A DNA stretch of 64,000 nucleotides from Neisseria sp. KEM232 (GTDB lineage: Bacteria; Pseudomonadota; Gammaproteobacteria; Burkholderiales; Neisseriaceae), in contig NZ_CP022527.1 in assembly GCF_002237445.1 (NCBI RefSeq), positions 2,170,001-2,234,000 of the forward strand, read 5' to 3'. Below the pieces are notes generated by a model. That model saw nothing but the letters and a program-made list of their open reading frames with translations, made no database searches and was not told the origin of the DNA. The position numbers and the translations under genes were made by a program. Shown one piece after another: positions 8,140-15,846 of the stretch. The stretch's first letter is position 1. Each line of letters begins with the position of its first letter.

Positions 8140-8499
8140 TTTGATTTTCAAAATCTGATCGAAATCCACTTTGGTTTGGAGCGCGATTCGCTTTTAATCA
8201 AATGCAACGGCAGCAAAGAAAATCTAGCCTGCGAGTTCAACCACGAGCTTGAAAACGTTTCGTTGGGAGAATATGGGGCGTTCAAAATATTTGATGTGGG
8301 CGGGCTTGATCTGTTCCGTCCGCTGCAAGGCGAGACTTTGCTGGACATGAAAAAACTGTACGATATTCACGGCGAAGAAATCGGTTTCCGCCTGCTGTTC
8401 CAACACACTTTGCTTGATTTGATCAACTGGGGGGACGAATTGCTGGTTTTACAGCAACCAAATGATTTATCAGGAGAATATTTTTGTAAACAAGAGTAG
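8140..8499 (+). pseudogene. Unknown protein, 5' end removed by IS1016 remnant
   Basis: An open frame runs from the IS edge (FDFQNLIEIHFGLERD...) to the stop at 8499, about 119 codons. There is no ATG near its beginning; TTG at 8176 is the first start-like codon and has no ribosome site. The composition is acidic with no signal or membrane segment. I do not recognise the family. AT content is higher than in the neighbours, and it sits in the stretch marked by Kingella-type uptake sequences, so it may be foreign. Confidence 0.5.
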
Positions 8500-8515
8500 A
8501 GAAGTCTCTACCGTT

Positions 8516-8636
8516 TTCAGGCTGCCTTTAAAGAACGGCTGCCGTAGGTCGTGCATTTATGCCCGACAAATCCCGTTCACTATCCCAAAACAGTTCCAAA
8601 GGCAGCCTGAAAGCTACTCCCACTTTCAGGCTGCCC
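8516..8636. repeat. Kingella-type uptake sequences (AGGCAGCCTGAA)
   Basis: Exact 12-mers at 8516-8527 (minus) and 8600-8611 (plus), plus a one-mismatch copy at 8625-8636 (minus). The last two form a terminator-like hairpin before the nitroreductase. Two more exact copies lie at 9393-9404 and 9615-9626 and a near copy at 9340-9351. This dialect is known from Kingella; the rest of the window uses AGGCCGTCTGAA. Confidence 0.85.
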
Positions 8637-8688
8637 CATCCAAAGGAACCCCATAACCCTACGCGCCCTGTTAGACCACCGCCGCTCC

Positions 8689-9378
8689 GTGCGCCGCTAT
8701 GCCGACGCCCCCACCAGTGCCGACACCGTGCGCGACTGTCTCGCCCAAGCCCGGCTTGCGCCCAGCAGCTCCAATATGCAGCTTTACGCCTTCTACCACA
8801 TCACCGAAAAAACCGTGCTGGCAGAACTCGCCGCCGCCTGCCTCGGGCAGAGTGCCACCGCCACCGCGCAGCAAATGGTCGTCTTTATCACGCGGCAAGA
8901 CCAGTACCGCCGCCACGCCCAAACCGTATTGGAATTTGAACGCGGCAATATCCAACGCAACAGCCCGCCCGAGCGCCAAGCCAAGCGCATCAAAGACAGC
9001 GAACTTTATTACAGCAAACTGATGCCCTTTCTCTACACCCGCTGCTGGGGACTGCTCGGCGCGCTGCGCTGGCTGATTTCGCGCAGCATCGGACTGTTCC
9101 GCCCCATGCAGCGCGAAGTAACTGAAACCGATATGCGCATCGTCGCACACAAAAGCTGCGCCCTCGCCGCGCCAACCTTTATGCTCGCCATGGAAGAACA
9201 AGGGCTGGACACCTGCCCGATGGAAGGACTGGACAGCCGCCGCGTCAAACGCATTCTCAAACTGCCGCGCAGCGCCGAAATCAACATGATCGTCGCCTGC
9301 GGCATCCGCGACGGCAACAAAGGCATCTGGGGCGAGCGTTTCAGGCTGCCGTTTGACGATATTTACCAAAGGATTTGA
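8689..9378 (+). CDS. Nitroreductase-family protein with decayed or unusual start
   Basis: FMN-dependent nitroreductase family: APSSSNMQLYAF near the N-terminus and the late PMEGLD/GIRDGNKG region. At GTG 8689 the protein begins inside the family motif RRSVRRYAD and lacks its first helix. The frame continues upstream as LRALLDHRRSVRRYAD to an ATA at 8653-8655 that sits 5 nt after AAGGA, so the original ATG probably became ATA. Translation may use ATA, use GTG 8689, or fail. The substrate is unknown. The gene body is open (230 codons) and lies between Kingella-type uptake sequences. Confidence 0.7.
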   Translation: MRRYADAPTSADTVRDCLAQARLAPSSSNMQLYAFYHITEKTVLAELAAACLGQSATATAQQMVVFITRQDQYRRHAQTVLEFERGNIQRNSPPERQAKRIKDSELYYSKLMPFLYTRCWGLLGALRWLISRSIGLFRPMQREVTETDMRIVAHKSCALAAPTFMLAMEEQGLDTCPMEGLDSRRVKRILKLPRSAEINMIVACGIRDGNKGIWGERFRLPFDDIYQRI

Positions 9379-9406
9379 GCGGGGTTGTGCGTTTCAGGCT
9401 GCCTTG

Positions 9407-9418
9407 ATGCCGTCTGAA
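9407..9418 (+). other. AT-type uptake sequence
   Basis: Exact ATGCCGTCTGAA, the meningococcal/gonococcal-type dialect, 2 bp after an exact Kingella-type copy (9393-9404). Three uptake dialects thus lie within this short region. Confidence 0.8.
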
Positions 9419-9439
9419 ACCGAAAATCCCGCAGCGCAC

Positions 9440-9600
9440 CAAACTCCCTCCCCTGCGCCGCGCGGGGGAGGGTTGGGGTGGGGGTGGTAGTTCGCAGAAG
9501 TGCTTTGCGCAGAAACCCTACAAACATTACCGAAGTGGCACAAGCCCCCACCCTAGCCCTCCCCCGCAAGCGGAGAGGGAACGCGGTTGCCCGACAAATT
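9440..9600. repeat. Interspersed G-rich palindromic repeat
   Basis: Contains CTCCCTCCCC...GGGGGAGGGTTGGGG followed by a GTTCGCAGAA-like word, then a partial inverted copy (CCCTCCCCCGCAAGCGGAGA). Related copies occur at 20288-20350, 50758-51020 and, truncated, at 61545-61575. Non-coding; several lie next to uptake sequences. Confidence 0.65.
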
Positions 9601-9660
9601 TCAGACGGCTTCAAAGGCAGCCTGAACCCCTTTTCAACCCCAACCCCGAAAGGAATCCCC

Positions 9661-10500
9661 ATGCAAAACCCATCCCAAGTCTGGCTCGTAACCGGCGCGT
9701 CCGGCGGTCTCGGACTCGCGCTCGTCAAAGCCCTGCTTGCCGCTGGACACCGCGTCGCCGCCACCACGCGCAATGCGGACAAGCTCGCCGAAGCCGTCGG
9801 CGGCAGCCATGAAAACCTGCTCGCGCTCACCATGGCGCTCACCGACGAAGCCGACATCAAACGCGGCATCGCCGCCATCACCGAACGCTTCGGGCGCATA
9901 GACATCACCGTCAACAACGCAGGCTACATTCTCGTCGGCGCGATTGAAGAGCTTTCCGACGCCGAAATCCGCGCCAATTTTGACATCAACGTCTTCGGCA
10001 TGATGAACGTCATCCGCGCCGTGATGCCCGTTTACCGCGCGCAAAAGAGCGGGCGTTTTCTCAATATTTCATCCATTTCGGGCAGCGTTACCGACCCCGG
10101 TCAGGCGATTTACAGCGCCAGCAAAGCCGCCGTCATCATGCTCACCGAAGCGGTGGACGACGAAGGACGCGATTTCAACGTGCGCGCCACCGCCGTCTGT
10201 CCGGGCGGGCTGCGGACTTCTTTTCTCGGCGGCTCGGCGCGTTTCCCCGAACAGCCGATTGCCGACTATGCCAGCGTGCGCCAATACGAAGAAAACTACC
10301 GCCGCCTGAACCAAAACCAAAGCGGCGACCCCGCCAAAGCCGCTCGCGCCCTAATCACGCTCGCCGCCGCCGACAACCCGCCCAAACGCATCTATCTGGG
10401 CACCGACAGCTTCGCGGCGATGGAGCGCAAAATGGGCAAAGTGGCAGCGGAAATGGCGGCGTGGGACGAGTTGTCGCACAGTACGAAGTATGAGGGTTGA
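9661..10500 (+). CDS. Short-chain dehydrogenase/reductase
   Basis: 279 residues, classical SDR. The NAD(P)-binding TGASGGLG is at residues 11-18, NNAG near 86, and the catalytic Ser (NISSIS) and YSASK lie mid-protein. The start ATG 9661 follows CGAAAGGA. The 3' part extends to a VxPGGLRTSF segment typical of NADP-using members. The substrate cannot be read from sequence. It lies just right of the Kingella-type uptake-sequence island. Confidence 0.85.
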   Translation: MQNPSQVWLVTGASGGLGLALVKALLAAGHRVAATTRNADKLAEAVGGSHENLLALTMALTDEADIKRGIAAITERFGRIDITVNNAGYILVGAIEELSDAEIRANFDINVFGMMNVIRAVMPVYRAQKSGRFLNISSISGSVTDPGQAIYSASKAAVIMLTEAVDDEGRDFNVRATAVCPGGLRTSFLGGSARFPEQPIADYASVRQYEENYRRLNQNQSGDPAKAARALITLAAADNPPKRIYLGTDSFAAMERKMGKVAAEMAAWDELSHSTKYEG

Positions 10501-10605
10501 GGCCGTCTGAAAACGGGAAAGGCCGTCTGAAAGGCATGGGCTTTTCAGACGGCCTCTGCCGCCGATGCAGGCACAAGCGCCCTGCCCCGCATATCCGTTC
10601 AAGAA

Positions 10606-10639
10606 AAAGGCCGTCTGAAACCTTAATCAGACGGCCTTT
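10606..10639 (-). terminator. Terminator of cysS
   Basis: Inverted uptake sequences with a short imperfect loop; read on the minus strand the hairpin ends in a T-run. It lies 16 bp past the cysS stop. Further uptake sequences at 10500-10553 end the SDR from the other side. Confidence 0.75.
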
Positions 10640-10655
10640 TTGTTCATTAGCGGGC

Positions 10656-12077
10656 TTAACCGCGCCGCCAGCTTGTGCCGCCTGCGCCGTCTTCGAGGAT
10701 GATGTTTTGCGCGGTCAGGAGGTCGCGGATGCGGTCGGATTCCGCCCAGTTTTTATCCGCGCGCGCCTGCTTGCGTTGGGCGATGAGGGCTTCGACTTCT
10801 TCGTTGGAGAGGCCGTCTGCAACCGCACCGCCCTGTAAAAACTCGGTCGGGTCGCGCTGCAAGAGGCCGATGATGCCGCCCAAGGCTTTCAGGCAGCCCG
10901 CCAGTTCGGCCGATTGGGTTTTGTTCACTTCGCCCGCCAGTTCAAACAACACGGCCACGGCTTCGACTGTACCGAAGTCGTCGTTCATCGCGGCGTAGAA
11001 GCGGCGCGTGTAGTCGTTGGCGTTTTCGCTTAAGGCAAATTCGGCCGGCGGCGTGTGTTTGAGCGCGGTGTAAAGGCGGGTGAGTGCGCCTTTGGCATCG
11101 TCAAGATGTGCGTCGGAATAGTTCAGCGGGCTGCGGTAGTGGGCGCGCAGGATGAAAAAGCGCACTACTTCGGGGTCGTATTGTTTCAATACGTCGCGGA
11201 TGGTGAAGAAGTTGCCCAGCGATTTGGACATTTTTTCGCCGTCCACGCGGATAAAGCCGTTGTGCAGCCAGTATTTCACATGGCTGGCAACGGGTTTGCC
11301 GTGGTGCGTTACCGCATGGTCGTGGCCGCAGGCATGCCCGCTTGCGCCGACGCTTTGGGCGATTTCGTTTTCATGGTGGGGAAACTGCAAATCCGCGCCG
11401 CCGCCGTGAATGTCGAATGTGTCGCCGAACAGTTTTTCGCTCATCGCCGAGCATTCGATGTGCCAGCCCGGACGACCGTTGCCCCACGGACTTTCCCATG
11501 CCGGCTCGCCCGCTTTGGCGGCTTTCCACAGCACAAAATCGAGCGGGTCGCGTTTGAAACCGTCCACTTCCACGCGTTCGCCCGCGCGCAGATCATCGAG
11601 CGATTTGCCCGAAAGCTGGCCGTAGGCGGCAAATTCGCGCACGGCGTAATACACGTCGCCGTTGGCCGCCGGATAGGCTTTGTCGCGTGCAATCAGGTTT
11701 TCAATCATCGCAATCATCTCGGCGATGTTTTCGGTGGCCTTCGGTTCGAGGTCGGGGCGCAACACGCCCAGCGCGTCGGCATCTTCGTGCATCGCCGCGA
11801 TAAAGCGGGCGGTCAAATCGCCGATGGTTTCGCCGTTTTCCGCCGCGCGGGCGATGATTTTGTCGTCGATGTCGGTGATGTTGCGCACATAAGTGAGCGG
11901 ATAGCCGCACTCGCGCAGCCAGCGCGCAATCATGTCAAACACCACCATCACGCGGGCATGGCCGAGATGGCAGTAGTCGTAAACCGTCATGCCGCAAACG
12001 TACATGCGCACGTTGGCAGGATCGATGGGGGAAAAGGCTTCTTTTTGGCGGGTAAGGGTATTATAGAGGTTTAGCAT
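10656..12077 (-). CDS. cysS: Cysteinyl-tRNA synthetase
   Basis: 473 residues, full length. Class I synthetase: zinc-ligand Cys28 (YVCGMTVYD), HLGH at 37-40 (the HIGH motif), WHIECSAMS, and KMSKS near 270 (GEKMSKSLGN). Charges tRNA-Cys in the cytoplasm. Monocistronic, with its own uptake-sequence terminator downstream. Confidence 0.97.
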   Translation of the reverse strand: MLNLYNTLTRQKEAFSPIDPANVRMYVCGMTVYDYCHLGHARVMVVFDMIARWLRECGYPLTYVRNITDIDDKIIARAAENGETIGDLTARFIAAMHEDADALGVLRPDLEPKATENIAEMIAMIENLIARDKAYPAANGDVYYAVREFAAYGQLSGKSLDDLRAGERVEVDGFKRDPLDFVLWKAAKAGEPAWESPWGNGRPGWHIECSAMSEKLFGDTFDIHGGGADLQFPHHENEIAQSVGASGHACGHDHAVTHHGKPVASHVKYWLHNGFIRVDGEKMSKSLGNFFTIRDVLKQYDPEVVRFFILRAHYRSPLNYSDAHLDDAKGALTRLYTALKHTPPAEFALSENANDYTRRFYAAMNDDFGTVEAVAVLFELAGEVNKTQSAELAGCLKALGGIIGLLQRDPTEFLQGGAVADGLSNEEVEALIAQRKQARADKNWAESDRIRDLLTAQNIILEDGAGGTSWRRG

Positions 12078-12103
12078 GGGTTTTATGTTGGATGATGGAA
12101 AAT

Positions 12104-12725
12104 CTAATGTCCGTCGGCAGGCAGAAAATCTTCAAATATCAATTTTCTCGCCAATATGGCTTGTTCTATCGGCCGTATCCATTCAGACGGCCTTTCGCGT
12201 TTCAAATAGTGCGTGCCGCTAATCCACAGTTGCAACACCGGCTCAAACCATGTGTTATCAAAGATAAAACATTCGTCGGCATATCCGACAGCGGTTTGCA
12301 GATTGCGCAGGCTTTCGCTAAATCGTTTGCGGATCAAACCGGGATCGATCCGGTGGCCGCCGTTGCGGACGCGTTCTTCTACGCGGCAGACGTTCAGTTC
12401 GGGAGAAGACAGGCCGATATAGTTCAAAATGATATGGAACCCGGCCGCTTTGGCGGTCTGCATCCTTTTTAGCGACGAAACGCCGGCCAAAGTGGATTCC
12501 AGTGAAAAGAGGTGCGGCTTTCGATAGCCTGACGGAACAGACGCAGCGCCCCTTTTTACCTGCCTCCATATCGGCCGCACGCGGATTGGCGGGATTCAGT
12601 TCGGCAGCAATGCGGTCTGAATCGATCACGACGGACACGTCGTCCTGATTCAGACGGCGCAGCGTTGATTTTCCCGCGCCGTTGGTGCCGCAGTAAAACA
12701 CTGCCTTAGAACGGGTGTTTTGCAT
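12104..12725 (-). pseudogene. Zeta-toxin-like P-loop kinase, frameshifted twice
   Basis: The first frame reads MQNTRSKAVFYCGTNGAGKS with VVIDSDRIAAELNP (P-loop NTPase, AAA_33/zeta type). A 2-base gain in the G4 run (plus strand ~12556) and a base loss at the T4 run (~12504) push it out of frame. Joining the frames gives AGKKALRLFRQAIESRTSF then SLESTLAG, NYIGLSSPELNVCRVEERV, GGHRIDPGLIRKRF and FIFDNTW, a complete zeta-like domain of about 205 residues. Zeta toxins phosphorylate UDP-N-acetylglucosamine precursors; some relatives are non-toxic kinases. The gene start overlaps the small upstream gene by 20 bp. Confidence 0.75.
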
Positions 12726-12894
12726 ATCCGACTATCTTTTCCGTGCCGTCCGGCTGTAATTCCACAATATTGCCGTACTCGTCGCCGACATACACCGATG
12801 TGTATTTGCGCTTTTCGGCCATGCATGCGCGGTAGAGGCTTTGCAGGGTGTCTTGTTTGCGCTTGAGGGCTTGGATTTGTTCGGGCGTAATCAT
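12706..12894 (-). CDS. Small protein paired with zeta-like kinase (possible antitoxin)
   Basis: 62 residues beginning MITPEQIQALKRKQDTLQ; ATG 12894 has AAGGA 5 nt upstream, better than an upstream in-frame ATG at 12921. An N-terminal helix is followed by a beta-rich tail (YTSVYVGDEYGNIVELQPDG). Its 3' end overlaps the zeta-like reading frame by 20 bp, an operon layout typical of toxin-antitoxin or kinase/partner pairs. The antitoxin role is inference from context. The small gene is intact while its partner is broken. Confidence 0.65.
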   Translation of the reverse strand: MITPEQIQALKRKQDTLQSLYRACMAEKRKYTSVYVGDEYGNIVELQPDGTEKIVGYAKHPF

Positions 12895-12921
12895 GTTTGT
12901 CCTTGCGTGGCTGTCGGGCAT

Positions 12922-12952
12922 AAGGCCGTCTGAAAACCTTTCAGACGGCCTT
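12922..12952 (-). terminator. Terminator of obgE
   Basis: AAGGCCGTCTGAAA (12922-12935) and its complement (12939-12952) with a 3-nt loop, just past the obgE stop and before the small gene at 12894. Confidence 0.75.
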
Positions 12953-12961
12953 TGCCGTTAT

Positions 12962-14110
12962 TCACTCTGCCTTCAACACCGAAGTATCCGTCTGCGGCTG
13001 CGCGGCGGCGGTGTCGGCGGCGGCTTTTTCGGCGGCTTCGGCCTCGGCGGCGAGGCGTTTTTTCTCGGTAAGATATTGGCCGATTTGGTGTACCAGGTTT
13101 TGTGTGCCCTGATGGGTTAACGCGCTGATTTTGAACAGGCGGGGGGTGGCCATGTCGAATTGGAAGCGGTCATCTGGTTTGGGGTGGTCCCAGCCGATGG
13201 CTTCGAGGAAGGCGGCGCTACGCGCTTGGGCCTCTTCTTCGTCGAGCATGTCGAGTTTGTTCAGCACCAGCCAGCGCGGTTTGCCGTAAAGTTCTTCATC
13301 GTATTTGCGCAATTCGTTGATGATGGCGAGTGCTTCTTCGGCCGGGTTGACGGTTTCGTCGAAGGGTGCCAAATCGACGACGTGCAGCAGCAGACCGGTG
13401 CGTGATAAGTGTTTGAGGAAACGGTGTCCGAGACCTGCGCCTTCTGCCGCGCCTTCAATCAGGCCGGGAATGTCTGCCATGACGAAGCTGTGGTTTTCGT
13501 CGATACGCACGACGCCCAAGTTCGGATGCAGTGTGGTGAAGGGGTAGTTGGCGATTTTGGGACGTGCGGCGGATACGGCGGTAATCAGGGTGGATTTACC
13601 GGCGTTGGGCATGCCTAATAAGCCGACATCGGCGAGGACTTTGAGTTCGAGTTGCAGGGAACGGGTTTCGCCTTCTTCACCGGGCGTAGATTGTTTGGGG
13701 GCACGATTGACGGAGGATTTGAAGTGGATGTTGCCCAAGCCGCCTTTGCCGCCTTTGGCTAGGCAGACGCGCTGACCGTGGTACGTAAGGTCGGCGACGA
13801 TTTCGTCGGTATCGAGGTCGCGGATGAGGGTGCCGACGGGCATTTTGAGGACGATGTCGTCCGCCCCTGCGCCGTAGCGGTCGGAGCCGTGGCCTTTTTC
13901 GCCGTTTTTGGCCTGGTAGCGTTTGACGAAGCGGTATTCGACGAGGGTGTTGGTGTTTTCGTCGGCTTCGGCGTACACGCTGCCGCCGCGTCCGCCGTCG
14001 CCGCCGTCGGGGCCGCCGCGCGGTACGAATTTTTCGCGGCGGAAACTGGTTGCGCCGTTGCCGCCGCGTCCTGCGGCCACTTCGATTTTGGCTTCGTCGA
14101 TGAATTTCAT
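12962..14110 (-). CDS. obgE: GTPase ObgE/CgtA
   Basis: 382 residues. A glycine-rich Obg fold at 1-158 (GGRGGNGATSFRREKF, GGDGGRGGSVY), then the G domain with GMPNAGKST (P-loop), DIPGLIEGA and NKLDML. A variable Ala/Glu-rich C-terminal tail follows. Essential GTPase in ribosome assembly and stress signalling. In many genomes it follows rplU-rpmA; those are not adjacent here. Confidence 0.96.
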   Translation of the reverse strand: MKFIDEAKIEVAAGRGGNGATSFRREKFVPRGGPDGGDGGRGGSVYAEADENTNTLVEYRFVKRYQAKNGEKGHGSDRYGAGADDIVLKMPVGTLIRDLDTDEIVADLTYHGQRVCLAKGGKGGLGNIHFKSSVNRAPKQSTPGEEGETRSLQLELKVLADVGLLGMPNAGKSTLITAVSAARPKIANYPFTTLHPNLGVVRIDENHSFVMADIPGLIEGAAEGAGLGHRFLKHLSRTGLLLHVVDLAPFDETVNPAEEALAIINELRKYDEELYGKPRWLVLNKLDMLDEEEAQARSAAFLEAIGWDHPKPDDRFQFDMATPRLFKISALTHQGTQNLVHQIGQYLTEKKRLAAEAEAAEKAAADTAAAQPQTDTSVLKAE

Positions 14111-14200
14111 GTGTCGGATTCCTATGGTTTTCAGACGGCCTTTATGAAGATGGGAGGCCGTCTGAAAAGCGTATGCAAACGGGCGGCATTATAAGGGATA

Positions 14201-14234
14201 GGCCGTCTGAAAGCCGAAACTTTTTCAGACGGCC
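14201..14234 (-). terminator. Terminator of pyk
   Basis: Inverted uptake sequences (14201-14212, 14223-14234) 20 bp past the pyk stop. Two further uptake sequences at 14131-14165 lie in the obgE leader. Confidence 0.7.
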
Positions 14235-14254
14235 GACTCCCTGCTCTGCCCGCT

Positions 14255-15709
14255 TTATTTGGCGCACATGATTTGCAGGGTGTCGGTGCTGCCCGATTCG
14301 CGCATTTTGGTGCCGCTGGTGATGATGTAGCGCTCGCCGCTTTTGAGGATGCCGAGTTTGACGAGTTCGGCTTCGACCTGTTCGAGCGCGGTGTCGCGGT
14401 GGAGGCTGGTTTGCAGATGCAGGGGGCGCACGCCGCGGTACATGGCCATGCGGCGCTGGGCGGCGGGGTGGGGCGTGAGGGCGTAGATGGGGATTTGGAT
14501 GCCGTAGCGGCTGATTTGGAAGGCGGTTGTGCCGCTTTCGGTAAGGGCGACGATGGCTTTGGCATCCACTTCGCGGGCAACGTGCACCGCGCCGCCCGCT
14601 ATGGCATGGTCGGTGCGGCGGCTGTCGTCGAAATCGTCTACCGTGCCGATGAGGGAGTCCTGCTCTTTTTCGGCGGCGGCGCAGATGGCGGCCATTTGGC
14701 GCACGGTTTCAAAGGGATAGGCGCCGGTGGCGGTTTCGGCGGAACACATCACCGCGTCCGTGCCGTCGAGCACGGCGTTGGCCACGTCGCTGACTTCGGC
14801 GCGGGTGGGCACGGGGTTGGTAATCATCGATTCCATCATCTGCGTGGCGGTGATGCTGAAACGGCGCAGCTCGCGGGCGCGGCGGATCATGCGTTTTTGC
14901 AGGGCGGGCACGGCGGCGTTGCCCACTTCCACGGCCAAATCGCCGCGCGCCACCATGATGCCGTCTGAAGCTTCGATGATGCTGTCGAGGTTGCGCACGG
15001 CTTCGATGCGCTCGATTTTGGCAACCAGCCCCGGGGGCAGACCGCCCTTCCCGCCTGCGGTGGCAAGGTCGCGGGCGATTTTCATGTCTTCGGCGTTTTT
15101 GACGAAGCTGACGGCCAGATAGTCGCAGCCGATGTCGAGGGCGGTGTTGAGGTCGCGGAAGTCTTTTTCGGTGAACGAACCGGCGCTGAGGCCGCCGCCG
15201 CGTTTGTTGATGCCTTTGCCGCTTTTGAGGAAACGGGCGTTTTCGGCGACGGCGCGGATTTCGCTGCCGGACACGGAATCCACGGTCAGCGCGAGCAGGC
15301 CGTCGTCGAGCAGGAGGACGTCGCCCGGCTGCACGTCGTCGGGCAGTTCGCGGTAGTCGAGGCCGATGCGTTCGCGGCCGCCTTCGCCTTCGTAGGCGGC
15401 GTCGAACACCAGCATATCGCCCGTGCGCACGTCGAGGCCGCCGCCCGCGATTTTGCCGATGCGGATTTTCGGCCCCTGCAAATCGGCCATCAGGGCGACT
15501 TCCTGTCCGGCCTGCCGCGCGGCTTCGCGCACGGTTTCGGCGGCAGCGCGGTGGCTTTCGGGCGTGCCGTGGCTGAAATTGAGGCGGACGACGTTCAGGC
15601 CGCCTGCGGTAATCATGTCGCGCAGCAGCTCGACGCTGCTGCTGGCGGGGCCGAGGGTGGCGATGATTTTGGTGTTGTGGCGGATGCGGGAGAGATCGCG
15701 GATGTGCAT
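14255..15709 (-). CDS. pyk: Pyruvate kinase
   Basis: 484 residues. TKIIATLGPASSS at the N-terminus, VRLNFSHG, the active-site segment MVARGDLAVEVG with catalytic lysine region (SFVKNAED), and TATQMMESMI. Converts phosphoenolpyruvate and ADP to pyruvate and ATP, the last step of lower glycolysis. Length and C-terminal domain fit the type II enzyme of Proteobacteria. Monocistronic. Confidence 0.95.
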   Translation of the reverse strand: MHIRDLSRIRHNTKIIATLGPASSSVELLRDMITAGGLNVVRLNFSHGTPESHRAAAETVREAARQAGQEVALMADLQGPKIRIGKIAGGGLDVRTGDMLVFDAAYEGEGGRERIGLDYRELPDDVQPGDVLLLDDGLLALTVDSVSGSEIRAVAENARFLKSGKGINKRGGGLSAGSFTEKDFRDLNTALDIGCDYLAVSFVKNAEDMKIARDLATAGGKGGLPPGLVAKIERIEAVRNLDSIIEASDGIMVARGDLAVEVGNAAVPALQKRMIRRARELRRFSITATQMMESMITNPVPTRAEVSDVANAVLDGTDAVMCSAETATGAYPFETVRQMAAICAAAEKEQDSLIGTVDDFDDSRRTDHAIAGGAVHVAREVDAKAIVALTESGTTAFQISRYGIQIPIYALTPHPAAQRRMAMYRGVRPLHLQTSLHRDTALEQVEAELVKLGILKSGERYIITSGTKMRESGSTDTLQIMCAK

Positions 15710-15779
15710 GGTGTTCCTTGCGGGGAAAACGGCGCCGCACGGCTTTCAGACGGCCTGCGGCGCGGAAAATAGGGGAAGG

Positions 15780-15830
15780 AGGCCGTCTGAAAAAACGGCG
15801 CGGAGGTTCGGGGCGGGTTTCAGACGGCCT
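15780..15830 (-). terminator. Terminator of purD
   Basis: Inverted uptake sequences at about 15780-15792 and 15818-15830 with a 25-nt spacer, 17 bp past the purD stop. Another lies at 15745-15757. Confidence 0.6.
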
Positions 15831-15846
15831 TTTGATACGGCGGCGT

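Noticed and set aside
10656..12077. T-box or tRNA-like leader of cysS
   Set aside because: No T-box sequence or specifier stem upstream of 12077; the region instead holds the zeta-like pseudogene.
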